Assembly: GCF_039536205.1 (NCBI RefSeq)
Contig: NZ_BAAAYL010000001.1
Span: 1,302,001-1,366,000 of the forward strand
Origin: Streptomyces sannanensis
Lineage (GTDB): Bacteria; Actinomycetota; Actinomycetes; Streptomycetales; Streptomycetaceae
Reading direction: 5' to 3'
Length of the DNA: 64,000 nucleotides
Positions 32,516-40,776 of this stretch are shown here, piece by piece. The notes under the pieces are model-generated. The model worked only from the letters and a program-made list of their open reading frames with translations, did no database searches and was not told the DNA's origin. The first letter of the stretch is position 1. Each line of letters starts with the position of its first letter. The position numbers and the translations under genes are program-made.

Positions 32516-32962
32516 GTGCAGAACGACCGGGAATGGCGGCGCCTTGCCGAGCGGGTGCTGGGGCGGCCGGAACTCGCCGACGACCCCGTCTTCGCCACCA
32601 ATCAGGCCCGTACGGCCCACCATGGGAAGACGGACGCGGTGGTGGCGGAGACGCTGGTCGCGCTGGGTACGGACGAGGCTGTGGCCCGTCTCGAGGAGGC
32701 CGGCAGCGCCTGTGCCCGGCTCAACACCGTCGCGGACGTGGCCGCGCACCCTCAACTCGAAGCGCGCGACAAATGGCGAGAAATCGATTCACCGGCCGGG
32801 CCGCTGCGGGCACTGCTGCCGCCGATCACTCTGCCGGGTGGAGCACCGTTGCGCATGGGCGGGGTTCCCGCGCTCGGTGAGCACACCGACGCACTACTGC
32901 TGGACCTGGGGATGACGGCCGAGCGGATAGCAGCACTGCGCCGGGACGGAGTGATCGGCTGA
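32516..32962 (+). pseudogene. C-terminal fragment of a CaiB/BaiF CoA-transferase
   Basis: 148 codons from a GTG at 32516: EWRRLAERVLGRPELADDP, HHGKTDAVVAETLVALGTDE, GSACARLNTVADVAAHPQL and LPGGAPLRMGGVPALGEHTD are the last third of a class III CoA-transferase (usually about 380-400 residues). The N-terminal part with the catalytic Asp is absent, so the product cannot catalyse CoA transfer. It begins 4 nt after the exporter permease, hinting at a deletion that fused the remnant to this operon. Whether it is still translated is unknown. Confidence 0.8.
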
Positions 32963-32972
32963 GCGTCCTGGT

Positions 32973-33236
32973 TCAGCCGCGGCTGCCGAACAGCGAGCGG
33001 CGCAGCCGTCGCAGAGGAGCGAAGAGCGAGACCCGGGCACCCCTGCCCGTACGTGCGTGGGACACGTCCCGCGCGGTGAGCTCGCGCATCAGCAGGGTCG
33101 CCTCCGCCGTCTCGCGCACCGGGACGGCAGGGCCCGCCAGCACCGCGAGATGACGGTCGAGGCGCCTGCTGGCCGCAGTGCTCCCACAAGTAATGGCAGG
33201 CACACGCGGCCTGCTGCGCATTGCTATCTGTTCCAT
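32973..33236 (-). CDS. small conserved hypothetical protein, basic
   Basis: 87 residues beginning MEQIAMRSRPRVPAITCGST, then RRLDRHLAVLAGPAVPVRET and a basic C-terminus (APLRRLRRSLFGSRG). I believe similar small proteins occur across Streptomyces but know no function. The ATG at 33236 is preferred because GGGGAG lies 5 nt before; a GTG/ATG upstream would add 4 residues. It has a single Cys, no signal peptide and no membrane helix. It ends 10 nt from the CoA-transferase fragment. Confidence 0.6.
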   Translation of the reverse strand: MEQIAMRSRPRVPAITCGSTAASRRLDRHLAVLAGPAVPVRETAEATLLMRELTARDVSHARTGRGARVSLFAPLRRLRRSLFGSRG

Positions 33237-33326
33237 GTCACTCCCCACCCGTACGAGACCCGGCCCGGGCAGGGTAACCCTATCGCCCCGCCATCACACT
33301 CGTGTATCCCGTGATGGGATTCACCG

Positions 33327-33340
33327 CAACCATATGGTTG
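33327..33340. promoter_or_regulatory. perfect 14-bp palindrome
   Basis: CAACCATATGGTTG is fully self-complementary and AT-richer than its surroundings. It is about 90 nt upstream of the small basic protein (minus) and about 150 nt upstream of the kinase unit (plus), so it could be an operator for either. No regulator is obvious. Confidence 0.4.
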
Positions 33341-33489
33341 TTGACGATTACTCTCCGAATCCATCTGATTCCAGGGCGAGTTGGACAGTCCTCGGTGCGG
33401 CGACAGGCGGCGTTCGCCCCGAGGTGCGGATTGGTGTTCAAGGGGGCGGCAACGGCTCCGAGTTGAGCTAACTTGGAGAGGTTTCGTCC

Positions 33490-33528
33490 GTGATGCCGCT
33501 CTGCTGCGGATGGGGGGCTCGCCTGTGA
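33490..33528 (+). CDS. micro-ORF (leader peptide) overlapping the kinase start
   Basis: A GTG (33490) 8 nt after GGAGAGG, followed by ATG, opens a 12-codon frame reading VMPLCCGWGARL and ending in TGA (33526-33528). The TGA overlaps the GTG (33525-33527) at which I start the kinase. The best ribosome site of this region therefore belongs to the micro-ORF and the kinase would be translated by coupling. If instead the kinase starts at the in-frame ATG 33510 this reading weakens. Peptide function, if any, is unknown. Confidence 0.4.
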   Translation: MMPLCCGWGARL

Positions 33529-35213
33529 GCGAAGTGCCGGGGAACGGAAGGGTGGTGGCGGGCCGGTACCGCCTTCTGGACCCACTGGGCGAGGGCGGCA
33601 TGGGGGTCGTATGGCGCGCCCGTGACGAGGTGCTGGGCCGCGAGGTCGCCGTCAAGGAGGTCCGGGCGCCCGCATACCTCGACACGGCGGACGTACACCG
33701 GCTGTACACCCGGCTGGAACGCGAGGCCTGGGCCGCGGCCCGGGTCTCGCACCGCAATGTGGTGACGGTCCACGACGTGGCGAGCGAGGACGGCCGGCCC
33801 TGGATCGTGATGGAGCTCGTACGGGGGCTCACCCTCTCCGACGTACTGGACGCCGACGGCCCGATGCCGCCGCAGCGCGCCGCGCGCATCGGGGCGGAGG
33901 TCCTGGCGGCTCTGCGGGCCGCACACGGGGCGGGCGTCCTGCACCGCGACGTGAAGCCGGGCAATGTACTGATCGCCAATGACGGACGGGTGGTGCTCAC
34001 CGACTTCGGCATCGCGATGATCGAGGGCACCGCCACCCTCACCATGACCGGCGAGGTGGTGGGCTCACCCGAATTCCTCGCGCCGGAGCGGGCGTTGGGA
34101 CGGACGCCGGGTCCCGCTTCGGACCTGTGGTCACTGGGTGTGCTGCTGTACGCCGCGGTCGAGGGCAACTCGCCGTTCCGCCAGAACACTCCGCTCAATA
34201 CGCTCCGCGCGGTCGTCGACGAGGAACTGCCACCGCCCCGACGGGCCGGGCCGCTCGCCCGGGTCATCGAGGGCCTGCTGCGCAAGGATCCCGACGAACG
34301 GCTGTCCGGTGCCGAGGCGGAGGCGATGCTACGGGTGGTGGCGGCGGGCGGCACCCCGCGTACGCCCACGACGGTGGTGCCGTCCTCCCCCGGTCCGTAC
34401 ACCTCCTCCGATCCGTACACGCCGACCGTCGCGGCCACACCCACGGGGGCACCGACGCCGCAGCCCGTACCGGACCACGGCGTTCGGCCGGAGCCGGACC
34501 GGCCCCGCGGGGCGGGTGTGGTGCTGGCGGCCGGGGTGGCGATCCTGCTGCTGGCCGTCGGCGGGCTGACCTGGGCGCTGGTCAACCGGGAGGACCCAGG
34601 CGGCGGTGACACGAGCAGCGGAGGCGTCAGCACGGGCGGTACATACGGCGGGAGCGGCGGGTCCGGCAGCAGCGGAGGAACCACCGGGGGCACCGACGGC
34701 GGTACGGCCACGGGCGGGGGCACCACTGCGGCCAGTACACCCGCCACCGGCGGCAGCAGCACCAGCGGCAAGGGACACACCACCACCCCGCCGCCCGCGC
34801 CGCAGACCGTCAAGGTCGCCCTACGGGCCGTCCGGGGAAGTTACGAGGGCCCGTGCCCGGCCCAGGAAGGCGAGGCCCCGGCGTTCGAGGCGGACATCAC
34901 GGTCGGCCGCGCACCCACGGAGGTCGACTACCGCTGGGTGGCGACGAGCGGCCACGGCGGCACGGAGTGGAAGACGCTGAGCTTCCCGGCGGGCGGGCCG
35001 AAGACGCGGCAGGTGAATCACACGGTGGCGGAGTACCGGCTCGCCGAGCCCCTCCACGACGAGCTCCGCATCGAGGTCCGGCGGCCGCTCGAGGCCACGT
35101 CCGACGTGGTGACGTACTCGGTGACCTGCCGGGAGGAGACCCCGACGGACGGGCCCTCCACCCCTGTCACGGCGACGGCGGATCAGGCCGCGTTGGTGAG
35201 GACGGGCAGGTAG
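33525..35213 (+). CDS. transmembrane PknB-type Ser/Thr protein kinase
   Basis: 562 residues from GTG 33525. The Hanks kinase domain shows LGEGGMGVVW (22-30), Lys44 (VAVKEV), catalytic Asp142 (LHRDVKPGN) and DFG Asp160. A Pro/Thr-rich juxtamembrane stretch leads to one membrane helix (GVVLAAGVAILLLAVGGLTW, ~330-352), a Gly/Ser/Thr linker (~360-425) and an external beta-rich domain (VKVALRAVRGSYEGPCPAQE, ending near TYSVTCREE) with a likely Cys-Cys bridge. There are no PASTA repeats, so the ligand differs from peptidoglycan-sensing PknB. Its 3' end overlaps the convergent lipase gene by 31 nt, an order I recall from the S. coelicolor SCO1724-1725 pair. Confidence 0.88.
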   Translation: MSEVPGNGRVVAGRYRLLDPLGEGGMGVVWRARDEVLGREVAVKEVRAPAYLDTADVHRLYTRLEREAWAAARVSHRNVVTVHDVASEDGRPWIVMELVRGLTLSDVLDADGPMPPQRAARIGAEVLAALRAAHGAGVLHRDVKPGNVLIANDGRVVLTDFGIAMIEGTATLTMTGEVVGSPEFLAPERALGRTPGPASDLWSLGVLLYAAVEGNSPFRQNTPLNTLRAVVDEELPPPRRAGPLARVIEGLLRKDPDERLSGAEAEAMLRVVAAGGTPRTPTTVVPSSPGPYTSSDPYTPTVAATPTGAPTPQPVPDHGVRPEPDRPRGAGVVLAAGVAILLLAVGGLTWALVNREDPGGGDTSSGGVSTGGTYGGSGGSGSSGGTTGGTDGGTATGGGTTAASTPATGGSSTSGKGHTTTPPPAPQTVKVALRAVRGSYEGPCPAQEGEAPAFEADITVGRAPTEVDYRWVATSGHGGTEWKTLSFPAGGPKTRQVNHTVAEYRLAEPLHDELRIEVRRPLEATSDVVTYSVTCREETPTDGPSTPVTATADQAALVRTGR

Positions 35214-35992
35214 CCGCCGGACTGGCCCGCGGCGGTGGGGTGGTAGGAATCGCTCATGTTGAGCAGGTTCACGCTGTGCAGCCAGGAGTCACCCGAGCAG
35301 ATCTCGTGGTTGGTGAAGGTCGTGGTGACATCCCCGTAGGTGAAGCCATGGTCGGCGGCGCGCTTGGCGGTAACGGAGTTCAGACGGTTGGCTGTGCTGT
35401 TGAGCGCGCTGCGCTCGGTCTCCGACAGTCCGGCGATGCAGGTGCCGTTGAGCTTGTAGAGCCGGGGGTAGCCCAGGACGACGACACGCGCTGCCGGGGC
35501 CTTGGCCCGGACCGCGTTGTAGACCCGGTCGAGGTTGCCGGGCAGGGTGCTGTCGATATAGGCGTTGGCCTGGGCGACGCGCTGCAGGCAGGTGGCCTCG
35601 GAGTTGAGGACACAGGTGGTCATGACGTCGGCGAAGCTGGCGTCGTTGCCGCCGACAGTGAGGCTGACGAGGTCGGTCGAGGAGTTCAGCGGGCCCAGCT
35701 GATTGGCGATCACATCGCCCGTACGGGCGCCGGAACAGGCGGTGAAGGCAAAGCTCGCGGGTGCGTTGGCATTCTTCCAAAGAACGGCATAGGCACGGGT
35801 GCTGCGCTTGCAGGAGCCGCTCGCGCTGTCGTAACTGCCGGCTCCCACGCCGGAGCTGTACGAGTCGCCGATGGCCACATAGTCGACCGCCGCGGCCTGC
35901 TGGGCCGCGGCGGCCGCACCCGCCCCGGTCACTGCGAGTGTGGCGGAGAGCAGTAACGCGGACGCGTATGCCGTGATGCGGGCCAGTCTCAT
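35183..35992 (-). CDS. secreted SGNH/GDSL lipase
   Basis: 269 residues with a signal peptide (ITAYASALLLSATLAVTGAG, cleavage likely after an AxA near 30). Catalytic Ser44 is in AIGDSYSSGVG, block III Asn in VGGNDASF, and the Asp248-His251 pair in MSDSYHPTA. Six Cys suggest three disulfides, as in the S. rimosus and S. coelicolor extracellular GDSL lipases, which hydrolyse medium and long acyl esters. Strong start at ATG 35992 behind GGGGAGG. Monocistronic. Confidence 0.92.
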   Translation of the reverse strand: MRLARITAYASALLLSATLAVTGAGAAAAAQQAAAVDYVAIGDSYSSGVGAGSYDSASGSCKRSTRAYAVLWKNANAPASFAFTACSGARTGDVIANQLGPLNSSTDLVSLTVGGNDASFADVMTTCVLNSEATCLQRVAQANAYIDSTLPGNLDRVYNAVRAKAPAARVVVLGYPRLYKLNGTCIAGLSETERSALNSTANRLNSVTAKRAADHGFTYGDVTTTFTNHEICSGDSWLHSVNLLNMSDSYHPTAAGQSGGYLPVLTNAA

Positions 35993-36290
35993 GGAACCTC
36001 CCCTGTGCGGAATCTCTGTCTACTGGGTGGTAGCAGCTGTCGCACCAGTGGTACCAGGTGTCACACAGCAAGCGGAAGTGCTCATGCCAAAAACATTCGG
36101 CGTAGAAAAATTCACGGACCTGACGTTTCACAACCGCTGCGCTTACGGAAAATGACACACCGTCACCGAACGCGTGAGGCGTATGACACCTCCGGGAACG
36201 TTCGCACACCCCTCTGCGTCCTTGACGCGGCTCCCTCACCTGCGCGACATTGAAGCCCGGCATCCGGCGCTTCGGGGGGCAAAGTCGCCA
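35993..36290. other. intergenic region between the lipase and the exopolysaccharide-like cluster
   Basis: About 300 nt without a convincing gene. It must hold the lipase promoter (minus strand) and that of the small membrane protein (plus strand). AT-richer stretches occur at 36085-36112 and 36130-36160. I see no strong palindrome. Confidence 0.5.
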
Positions 36291-36713
36291 ATGCAGACCT
36301 TCAGTGACAGTGCGACAGCAGGCAGCGGGCAGTCGGCTTCCGACCAGGGCGGTGATACCGTGCCGGCTCTCGCGGGCGCGGCGGTCTCCGTGTCGGCGGT
36401 GGGCGCGGTGCTGGCGCTCACCGATCTGGCCTCTCCGCTGCGCGCACCTTTCGTTCTCTTCTTCCTTCTTGCCGCTCCGGCCTCGGCGCTGGCCTTCGGC
36501 TTACGGGGCCTGGAACCGCTGGGGCGGCTCGTGGCGTCGTTGGCAGGGGCAGTCGCGATCGATCTGCTGATCGCGCAGGCGATGCTGGCCATGCACATAT
36601 GGTCGGTCCGGGGTGGGATCGCGGCGGTTGCCGGGACAAGCGCCCTCCTCTTCCTCCTGCTGGCACTGGTACGGCTCCGAGAGGGCCGTACGGCGAGAAG
36701 GCAGAGGTCCTGA
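36291..36713 (+). CDS. small membrane protein, four helices
   Basis: 140 residues: a polar N-terminus (SDSATAGSGQSASDQGG) and about four hydrophobic helices (VPALAGAAVSVSAVGAVLAL, APFVLFFLLAAPASALAF, LVASLAGAVAIDLLIAQAML, GIAAVAGTSALLFLLLALV), then a basic tail RLREGRTARRQRS. No known domain. ATG at 36291; the GGGGGG 11 nt before is a weak ribosome site. The following GNAT gene starts 1 nt after its stop, so it is probably the first gene of the polysaccharide-type operon or a membrane accessory of it. Confidence 0.65.
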   Translation: MQTFSDSATAGSGQSASDQGGDTVPALAGAAVSVSAVGAVLALTDLASPLRAPFVLFFLLAAPASALAFGLRGLEPLGRLVASLAGAVAIDLLIAQAMLAMHIWSVRGGIAAVAGTSALLFLLLALVRLREGRTARRQRS

Positions 36714-36714
36714 C

Positions 36715-37809
36715 GTGGACATCACCGTGCACAGGCCGGGTGAACTGACCGCAGCCGACAGGGCGTCCTGGACCGTCATGCAGTCCAAGGCCCATCTGCA
36801 CGGTTCACCCGAACTGGCAAACCCCTTCCTGTCGGCGGAGTTCGCCCTCGCGGTCGGCCGCTGCCGACGCGGAGTGCGGATAGCCGTCGCACGGGAGGAC
36901 GGCGAGCCCGCTGCGTTCTTCCCGTACCAGAGATCGGCCGCCGGCGTCGGCCGGGCCGTCGGACTCGGGGTCTCCGACTGCCAGGGCCTCGTGCACAGGC
37001 CCGGGTTCAGCTGGGACGCGCGCGAGCTGTTGCGGGCCTGCGGGCTCGCGGTGTGGGAGTTCGACCATCTGGCGCAGGGACAGCAGCCGTTCGAGGCCGA
37101 CGCCACCGGGTCGTACCCCTCACCCGTGATGGACATCGACCAGGGTTACGACGCCTACCTCGCGCATCTGCGCGCGCAGTCACCCAAGTTCACCCGGACG
37201 ACCCTGGCCAAGGAGCGCAAGCTCGGCAGGGACATCGGCGAGGTGCGCTATGTGCACGACGAGCGCGACCCGCAGGTGCTGCGCACCCTCATGCGGTGGA
37301 AGTCCGCCCAGTACCGCAGAACCGGCCGCAGCGACCGGTTCGCCCACCCGTGGATCGCCCGGCTCGCCGAGCAGCTGTTCCACACCGGTTCCGATTCCTT
37401 CGGCGGGCTTCTCTCGGTCCTCTACGCCGGCGGCCGGCCGGTCGCCGCCCATTTCGGACTGCGCTCCGAACGGATCATCAGCTGCTGGTTCCCGGCCTAT
37501 GATCCGGAGTTCTCGAAATATTCGCCCGGCCTGATCCTTCATCTGCGGATGGCCGAGGCGGCCGCCGCCGACGGAATCGCCTATCTCGACCTCGGCCGCG
37601 GCCAGAAGGAATACAAGGACTCCCTCAAGACGCGTGAACTCATGGTCTTCGAGGGCTGGGTGACACGCCGTCATCCAGTGGCCCTGGGACACCGGGCACA
37701 TCGTGTGCCGGTACGGGCCCTGCGCAATACCGTCCTCTCCCGGCCCGAGTTGTTCGAGCCGGCCGACCGACTCCTCAAACGGATGGGAAGAATCCGAATA
37801 CGCGCGTGA
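36715..37809 (+). CDS. FemAB/BcsL-type GNAT acetyltransferase (exopolysaccharide modification)
   Basis: 364 residues of the Acetyltransf_6 (CelD/BcsL) class. Typical features are EFALAVGRCRRGVRIAVARE early on, the FDHLAQGQQPF and SPKFTRTTLAKERKLGRDIG segments, SVLYAGGRPVAAHFGLRSER, and the terminal YLDLGRGQKEYKDSLKTRE, which is diagnostic of the FemAB-like acetyltransferases in cellulose/EPS clusters. It would acetylate or transfer an acyl/aminoacyl group to sugar intermediates in the cytoplasm. GTG at 36715 with AGAGG 6 nt before. Neighbours are glycosyltransferases and a deacetylase. Confidence 0.85.
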   Translation: MDITVHRPGELTAADRASWTVMQSKAHLHGSPELANPFLSAEFALAVGRCRRGVRIAVAREDGEPAAFFPYQRSAAGVGRAVGLGVSDCQGLVHRPGFSWDARELLRACGLAVWEFDHLAQGQQPFEADATGSYPSPVMDIDQGYDAYLAHLRAQSPKFTRTTLAKERKLGRDIGEVRYVHDERDPQVLRTLMRWKSAQYRRTGRSDRFAHPWIARLAEQLFHTGSDSFGGLLSVLYAGGRPVAAHFGLRSERIISCWFPAYDPEFSKYSPGLILHLRMAEAAAADGIAYLDLGRGQKEYKDSLKTRELMVFEGWVTRRHPVALGHRAHRVPVRALRNTVLSRPELFEPADRLLKRMGRIRIRA

Positions 37810-38168
37810 CAAGCGTGAAGAGCAGGGGTCAAAAACATAAAAAAGTGAGACCACGTTCCAGGTCTTGCCATAGGGTCCCAATCATCAATACCGTCGTACA
37901 TCCACCCGCATCGGTCCATCATGCAAGCGGCTCAAGGGGAGGGCTCTAGCGTCGCGATGGCTGCCGGAGCGGGGCGCGGTAGGGGGGTGCCGTGCTCGGC
38001 CTGCACGTGGGCCGAGTCGTGTTCCGCGCGGCAAGCAAAGCCAGCTCACCCGACCAGCACGGTGGTCGATACCTGCATGACCGGGGTGAGAACCCCCCTT
38101 TCGAACCGGACACTCATCCGGACTGCCCGGGGGCGGGCGGTCCACCGGACGAGAGGGACGTCAGACTC
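37810..38168. other. spacer and promoter region before the glycosyltransferases
   Basis: A 359-nt gap with no convincing gene. An A-rich patch (37832-37850) just after the GNAT stop stands out. A TTGCCA at 37865-37870 followed 17 nt on by ATACCG could be a promoter for the four-gene glycosyltransferase operon that starts at 38169. No operator-like palindrome is evident. Confidence 0.45.
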
Positions 38169-38990
38169 ATGAGTTCTTTCCTGCGCCCGGCGGTTTCGGA
38201 CATCGGCCGAATACCGAGCCAGTACCGGCCGGTCTCCTCGCATCTCGCCATCGCACCGCAGGTGAGCGTCGTGATACCCGCCATGAACGAGGCGGAGAAT
38301 CTTCCGTACGTCTTCAAGACGCTCCCCGACTGGATCCACGAAGTGGTCCTGGTCGACGGGAATTCCACCGACGACACCGTCGAGGTCGCGCGTGAACTGT
38401 GGCCCGACGTCAAGGTCGTCAAGCAGCAGGGCAAGGGCAAGGGCGACGCGCTGATCAGCGGATTCGCCGCCTGCACCGGCGAAATCATCGTGATGGTCGA
38501 CGCCGACGGCTCGGCCGACGGCGAGGAGATCGTCAGCTATGTGTCCGCACTCGTCTCGGGCGCGGACTTCGCCAAGGGATCCCGCTTCGCCAACGGCGGC
38601 GGCACGGACGACATGACCCCGATCCGCAAGCTCGGCAACCGGGTGCTGTGCGCCGTGGTCAACGCCAAGTTCGGCGCCCGCTACACCGACCTGTGCTACG
38701 GCTACAACGCCTTCTGGCGGCACTGCCTCGACGAGATCACCCTCGACTGCACCGGCTTCGAGGTCGAGACCCTGATGAACATCCGGGTCGTCAAGGCCGG
38801 GCTGAAGGTCCAGGAGATCCCCAGCCATGAGTACGTCCGGATCCACGGCGTCAGCAACCTCAGCGCCGTGCGGGACGGGCTGCGGGTGCTGAAGGTGATC
38901 CTCAAGGAGAGGGGCGTCCGCCGCACCGGGCGGCGCACCCCGCACCGGGTCCTGGGCGGCCTCAACGCCAAGCGGGGAGAGGTGTCTTGA
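38169..38990 (+). CDS. family 2 glycosyltransferase (DPM1/undecaprenyl-sugar type)
   Basis: 273 residues with a GT-A fold: VSVVIPAMNEAENLPYV (nucleotide-sugar binding), VVLVDGNSTDDTVEVA, the GKGKGDAL loop, and the DxD-like VMVDADGSADGEE. It lacks membrane helices, so it acts at the inner face of the membrane, probably moving a sugar from an NDP donor to a polyprenyl phosphate. ATG at 38169; a GAGAGG is 12 nt before. Followed by an overlapping second GT2. Donor sugar unknown. Confidence 0.88.
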   Translation: MSSFLRPAVSDIGRIPSQYRPVSSHLAIAPQVSVVIPAMNEAENLPYVFKTLPDWIHEVVLVDGNSTDDTVEVARELWPDVKVVKQQGKGKGDALISGFAACTGEIIVMVDADGSADGEEIVSYVSALVSGADFAKGSRFANGGGTDDMTPIRKLGNRVLCAVVNAKFGARYTDLCYGYNAFWRHCLDEITLDCTGFEVETLMNIRVVKAGLKVQEIPSHEYVRIHGVSNLSAVRDGLRVLKVILKERGVRRTGRRTPHRVLGGLNAKRGEVS

Positions 38991-39982
38991 CGCCTCGTGA
39001 CATCTCCGTGGTGATCTGCGTGTACACCGAGGACCGCTGGGAGGACATCCTCGCGGCGGTCTCCTCGGTGCGGCAGCAGTCCCTGCCCGCCCTCGAGACG
39101 CTGCTGATCGTGGACCACAACCCGGCACTGCTCGAACGGCTCGGCAAGGAGTTCCGGGAGACCGGGGAGGTGCGGGTGCTCGCCAACGCGGGCCCCCGCG
39201 GCCTCTCGGCCGGCCGCAACACCGGGATCGCCGCCGCCCGCGGCGAGATCGTGGCGTTCCTCGACGACGACGCCGTGGCCGAGCGCGACTGGCTGCGCCA
39301 CTTCGACGGGGGCTACGACGACCCGCGGGTGATGGCCGTCGGCGGACGCACCATGCCGGCCTGGGCCTCGGGCCGCCGGCCGGTGTGGTTCCCCGAGGAG
39401 TTCGACTGGGTCGTCGGCTGTACGTACAAGGGGCTGCCGCCCGGCCGAGTACGAGTGCGCAATGTGCTCGGCGGGAACGCCTCGTTCCGCAAGTCGGTCT
39501 TCGAAGCCGCCGGCGGCTTCGCGACGGGCATCGGCCGGGACGGCGACAAGCGCCCCCTGGGCTGCGAGGAGACCGAACTGTGCATCCGGCTCAGCGCGGC
39601 GCTCCCGCAGGCCGTGCTGCTGATCGACGACCGTGCGGTGATCCACCACCGGGTCCCGGCCGCGCGCGAGCGCTTCGGCTATTTCCGCACCCGGGCCTAC
39701 GCCGAGGGGCTGTCGAAGGCCCTCGTGGCTCGAAGTGTGGGCGCGGGCAGGGGACTCGAGTCCGAGCGCCGCTACACCACCCGCGTCCTGCCGGCCGGGG
39801 TGGCCCGCGGCCTGCGCGACGCCCTGCTCGGCCGCCCCGGCGGAGCGGGCCGGGCGGGGGCCATTGTGGCCGGGGTTGCGGCAGCGGCGGGAGGGTATGT
39901 CCTCGGAAGTGTCCGCTCCCGCGGAGGCGGAACGTTTCAGGTACCACGCATTGATCCCGTACCGGGGGGTGAGGGTCAGTGA
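38987..39982 (+). CDS. family 2 glycosyltransferase, second of the cluster
   Basis: 331 residues starting at TTG 38987 (overlapping the preceding stop as TTGA, behind GGGGAGAGG). Motifs: DISVVICVYTEDRWEDILAA, ETLLIVDHNP, the GPRGLSAGRNTGIAAARGEI loop, the DxD motif FLDDDAVAERDW and a C-terminal catalytic region GCEETELCIRLS (ED motif). A possible C-terminal membrane helix is AGAIVAGVAAAAGGYVLGSV (~295-315). It probably extends the lipid-linked saccharide started by the upstream enzyme. Confidence 0.87.
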   Translation: MTPRDISVVICVYTEDRWEDILAAVSSVRQQSLPALETLLIVDHNPALLERLGKEFRETGEVRVLANAGPRGLSAGRNTGIAAARGEIVAFLDDDAVAERDWLRHFDGGYDDPRVMAVGGRTMPAWASGRRPVWFPEEFDWVVGCTYKGLPPGRVRVRNVLGGNASFRKSVFEAAGGFATGIGRDGDKRPLGCEETELCIRLSAALPQAVLLIDDRAVIHHRVPAARERFGYFRTRAYAEGLSKALVARSVGAGRGLESERRYTTRVLPAGVARGLRDALLGRPGGAGRAGAIVAGVAAAAGGYVLGSVRSRGGGTFQVPRIDPVPGGEGQ

Positions 39983-40776
39983 ACGAAGCCGTACCGATTC
40001 TGATGTACCACGCCGTGGGGCACCGTCCCGCCGAGGCGGCGTACGGGCTCTCCGTCTCCCCCGAGGCCTTCGCCGAGCAGATGGAGCTTCTCTCGGAGCA
40101 TGGCTTCACACCACTGACGACGGCGGAGCTCGCCGGCACCTGGCGGAGATCGGGCCCGCTCCCGGCACGCCCGGTGCTGATCACCTTCGACGACGGGTAC
40201 GAAGGCGTGCACCGCCACGCCCTGCCCGCGCTCGTCAAGCACGGCTTCCCGTCGACCCTCTTCGTCTCCACCGGCTGGCTGCGCGGCCCGTACGACGAAG
40301 GGGGCGCCCTGGACACCATGCTCGACTGGGGCCAGGTGCGTGAACTCGTCGGCGCGGGCACCGAGATCGGCGGCCACAGCCACAGCCATCCGCAGCTGGA
40401 CCAGCTCGACGACGAACGGCTGTGGTACGAGACGGTGCGCTGCCGGGAGATCCTCACCGAGGAGCTCGGCGAGCGGCCCGTCTCGTTCGCCTATCCCTAC
40501 GGCTACTCCGACCGACGGGTGCGCCAGGCCGTGCGGAGGGCCGGCTATGCGCAGTCCCTCGCCGTGGGAAACGCACTCGCCGAGCGCCGCCAGGGACCCT
40601 ACGCCCTGCGGCGGGTGACCGTGCGGCGGAGCACCGGTATCGAGGAGTTCGAGCGACTGGTCGAAGGCCGGTCGATCGCCCGTAACTTCGCCAGGGACCG
40701 TGTCCTCACCCAGGGATACGCCCTCGTCCGCAGAACCCGACAGGCGCGCCGGAAGGTAAGCAGAATCCGTGTCTGA
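39979..40776 (+). CDS. polysaccharide deacetylase (NodB homology, CE4)
   Basis: 265 residues. NodB motif 1 is PVLITFDDGYEG (catalytic base Asp and metal Asp), motif 2 GAGTEIGGHSHSHPQL (metal His pair), motif 3 RCREILTEELGERPVSFAYP and YGYSDRRVRQAV. It has no signal peptide, so either it acts inside on lipid-linked N-acetylated sugar or is exported by another route. GTG start at 39979 overlaps the previous stop (GTGA). Deacetylation of an N-acetylhexosamine in the cluster product is the probable role. Confidence 0.88.
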   Translation: MNEAVPILMYHAVGHRPAEAAYGLSVSPEAFAEQMELLSEHGFTPLTTAELAGTWRRSGPLPARPVLITFDDGYEGVHRHALPALVKHGFPSTLFVSTGWLRGPYDEGGALDTMLDWGQVRELVGAGTEIGGHSHSHPQLDQLDDERLWYETVRCREILTEELGERPVSFAYPYGYSDRRVRQAVRRAGYAQSLAVGNALAERRQGPYALRRVTVRRSTGIEEFERLVEGRSIARNFARDRVLTQGYALVRRTRQARRKVSRIRV

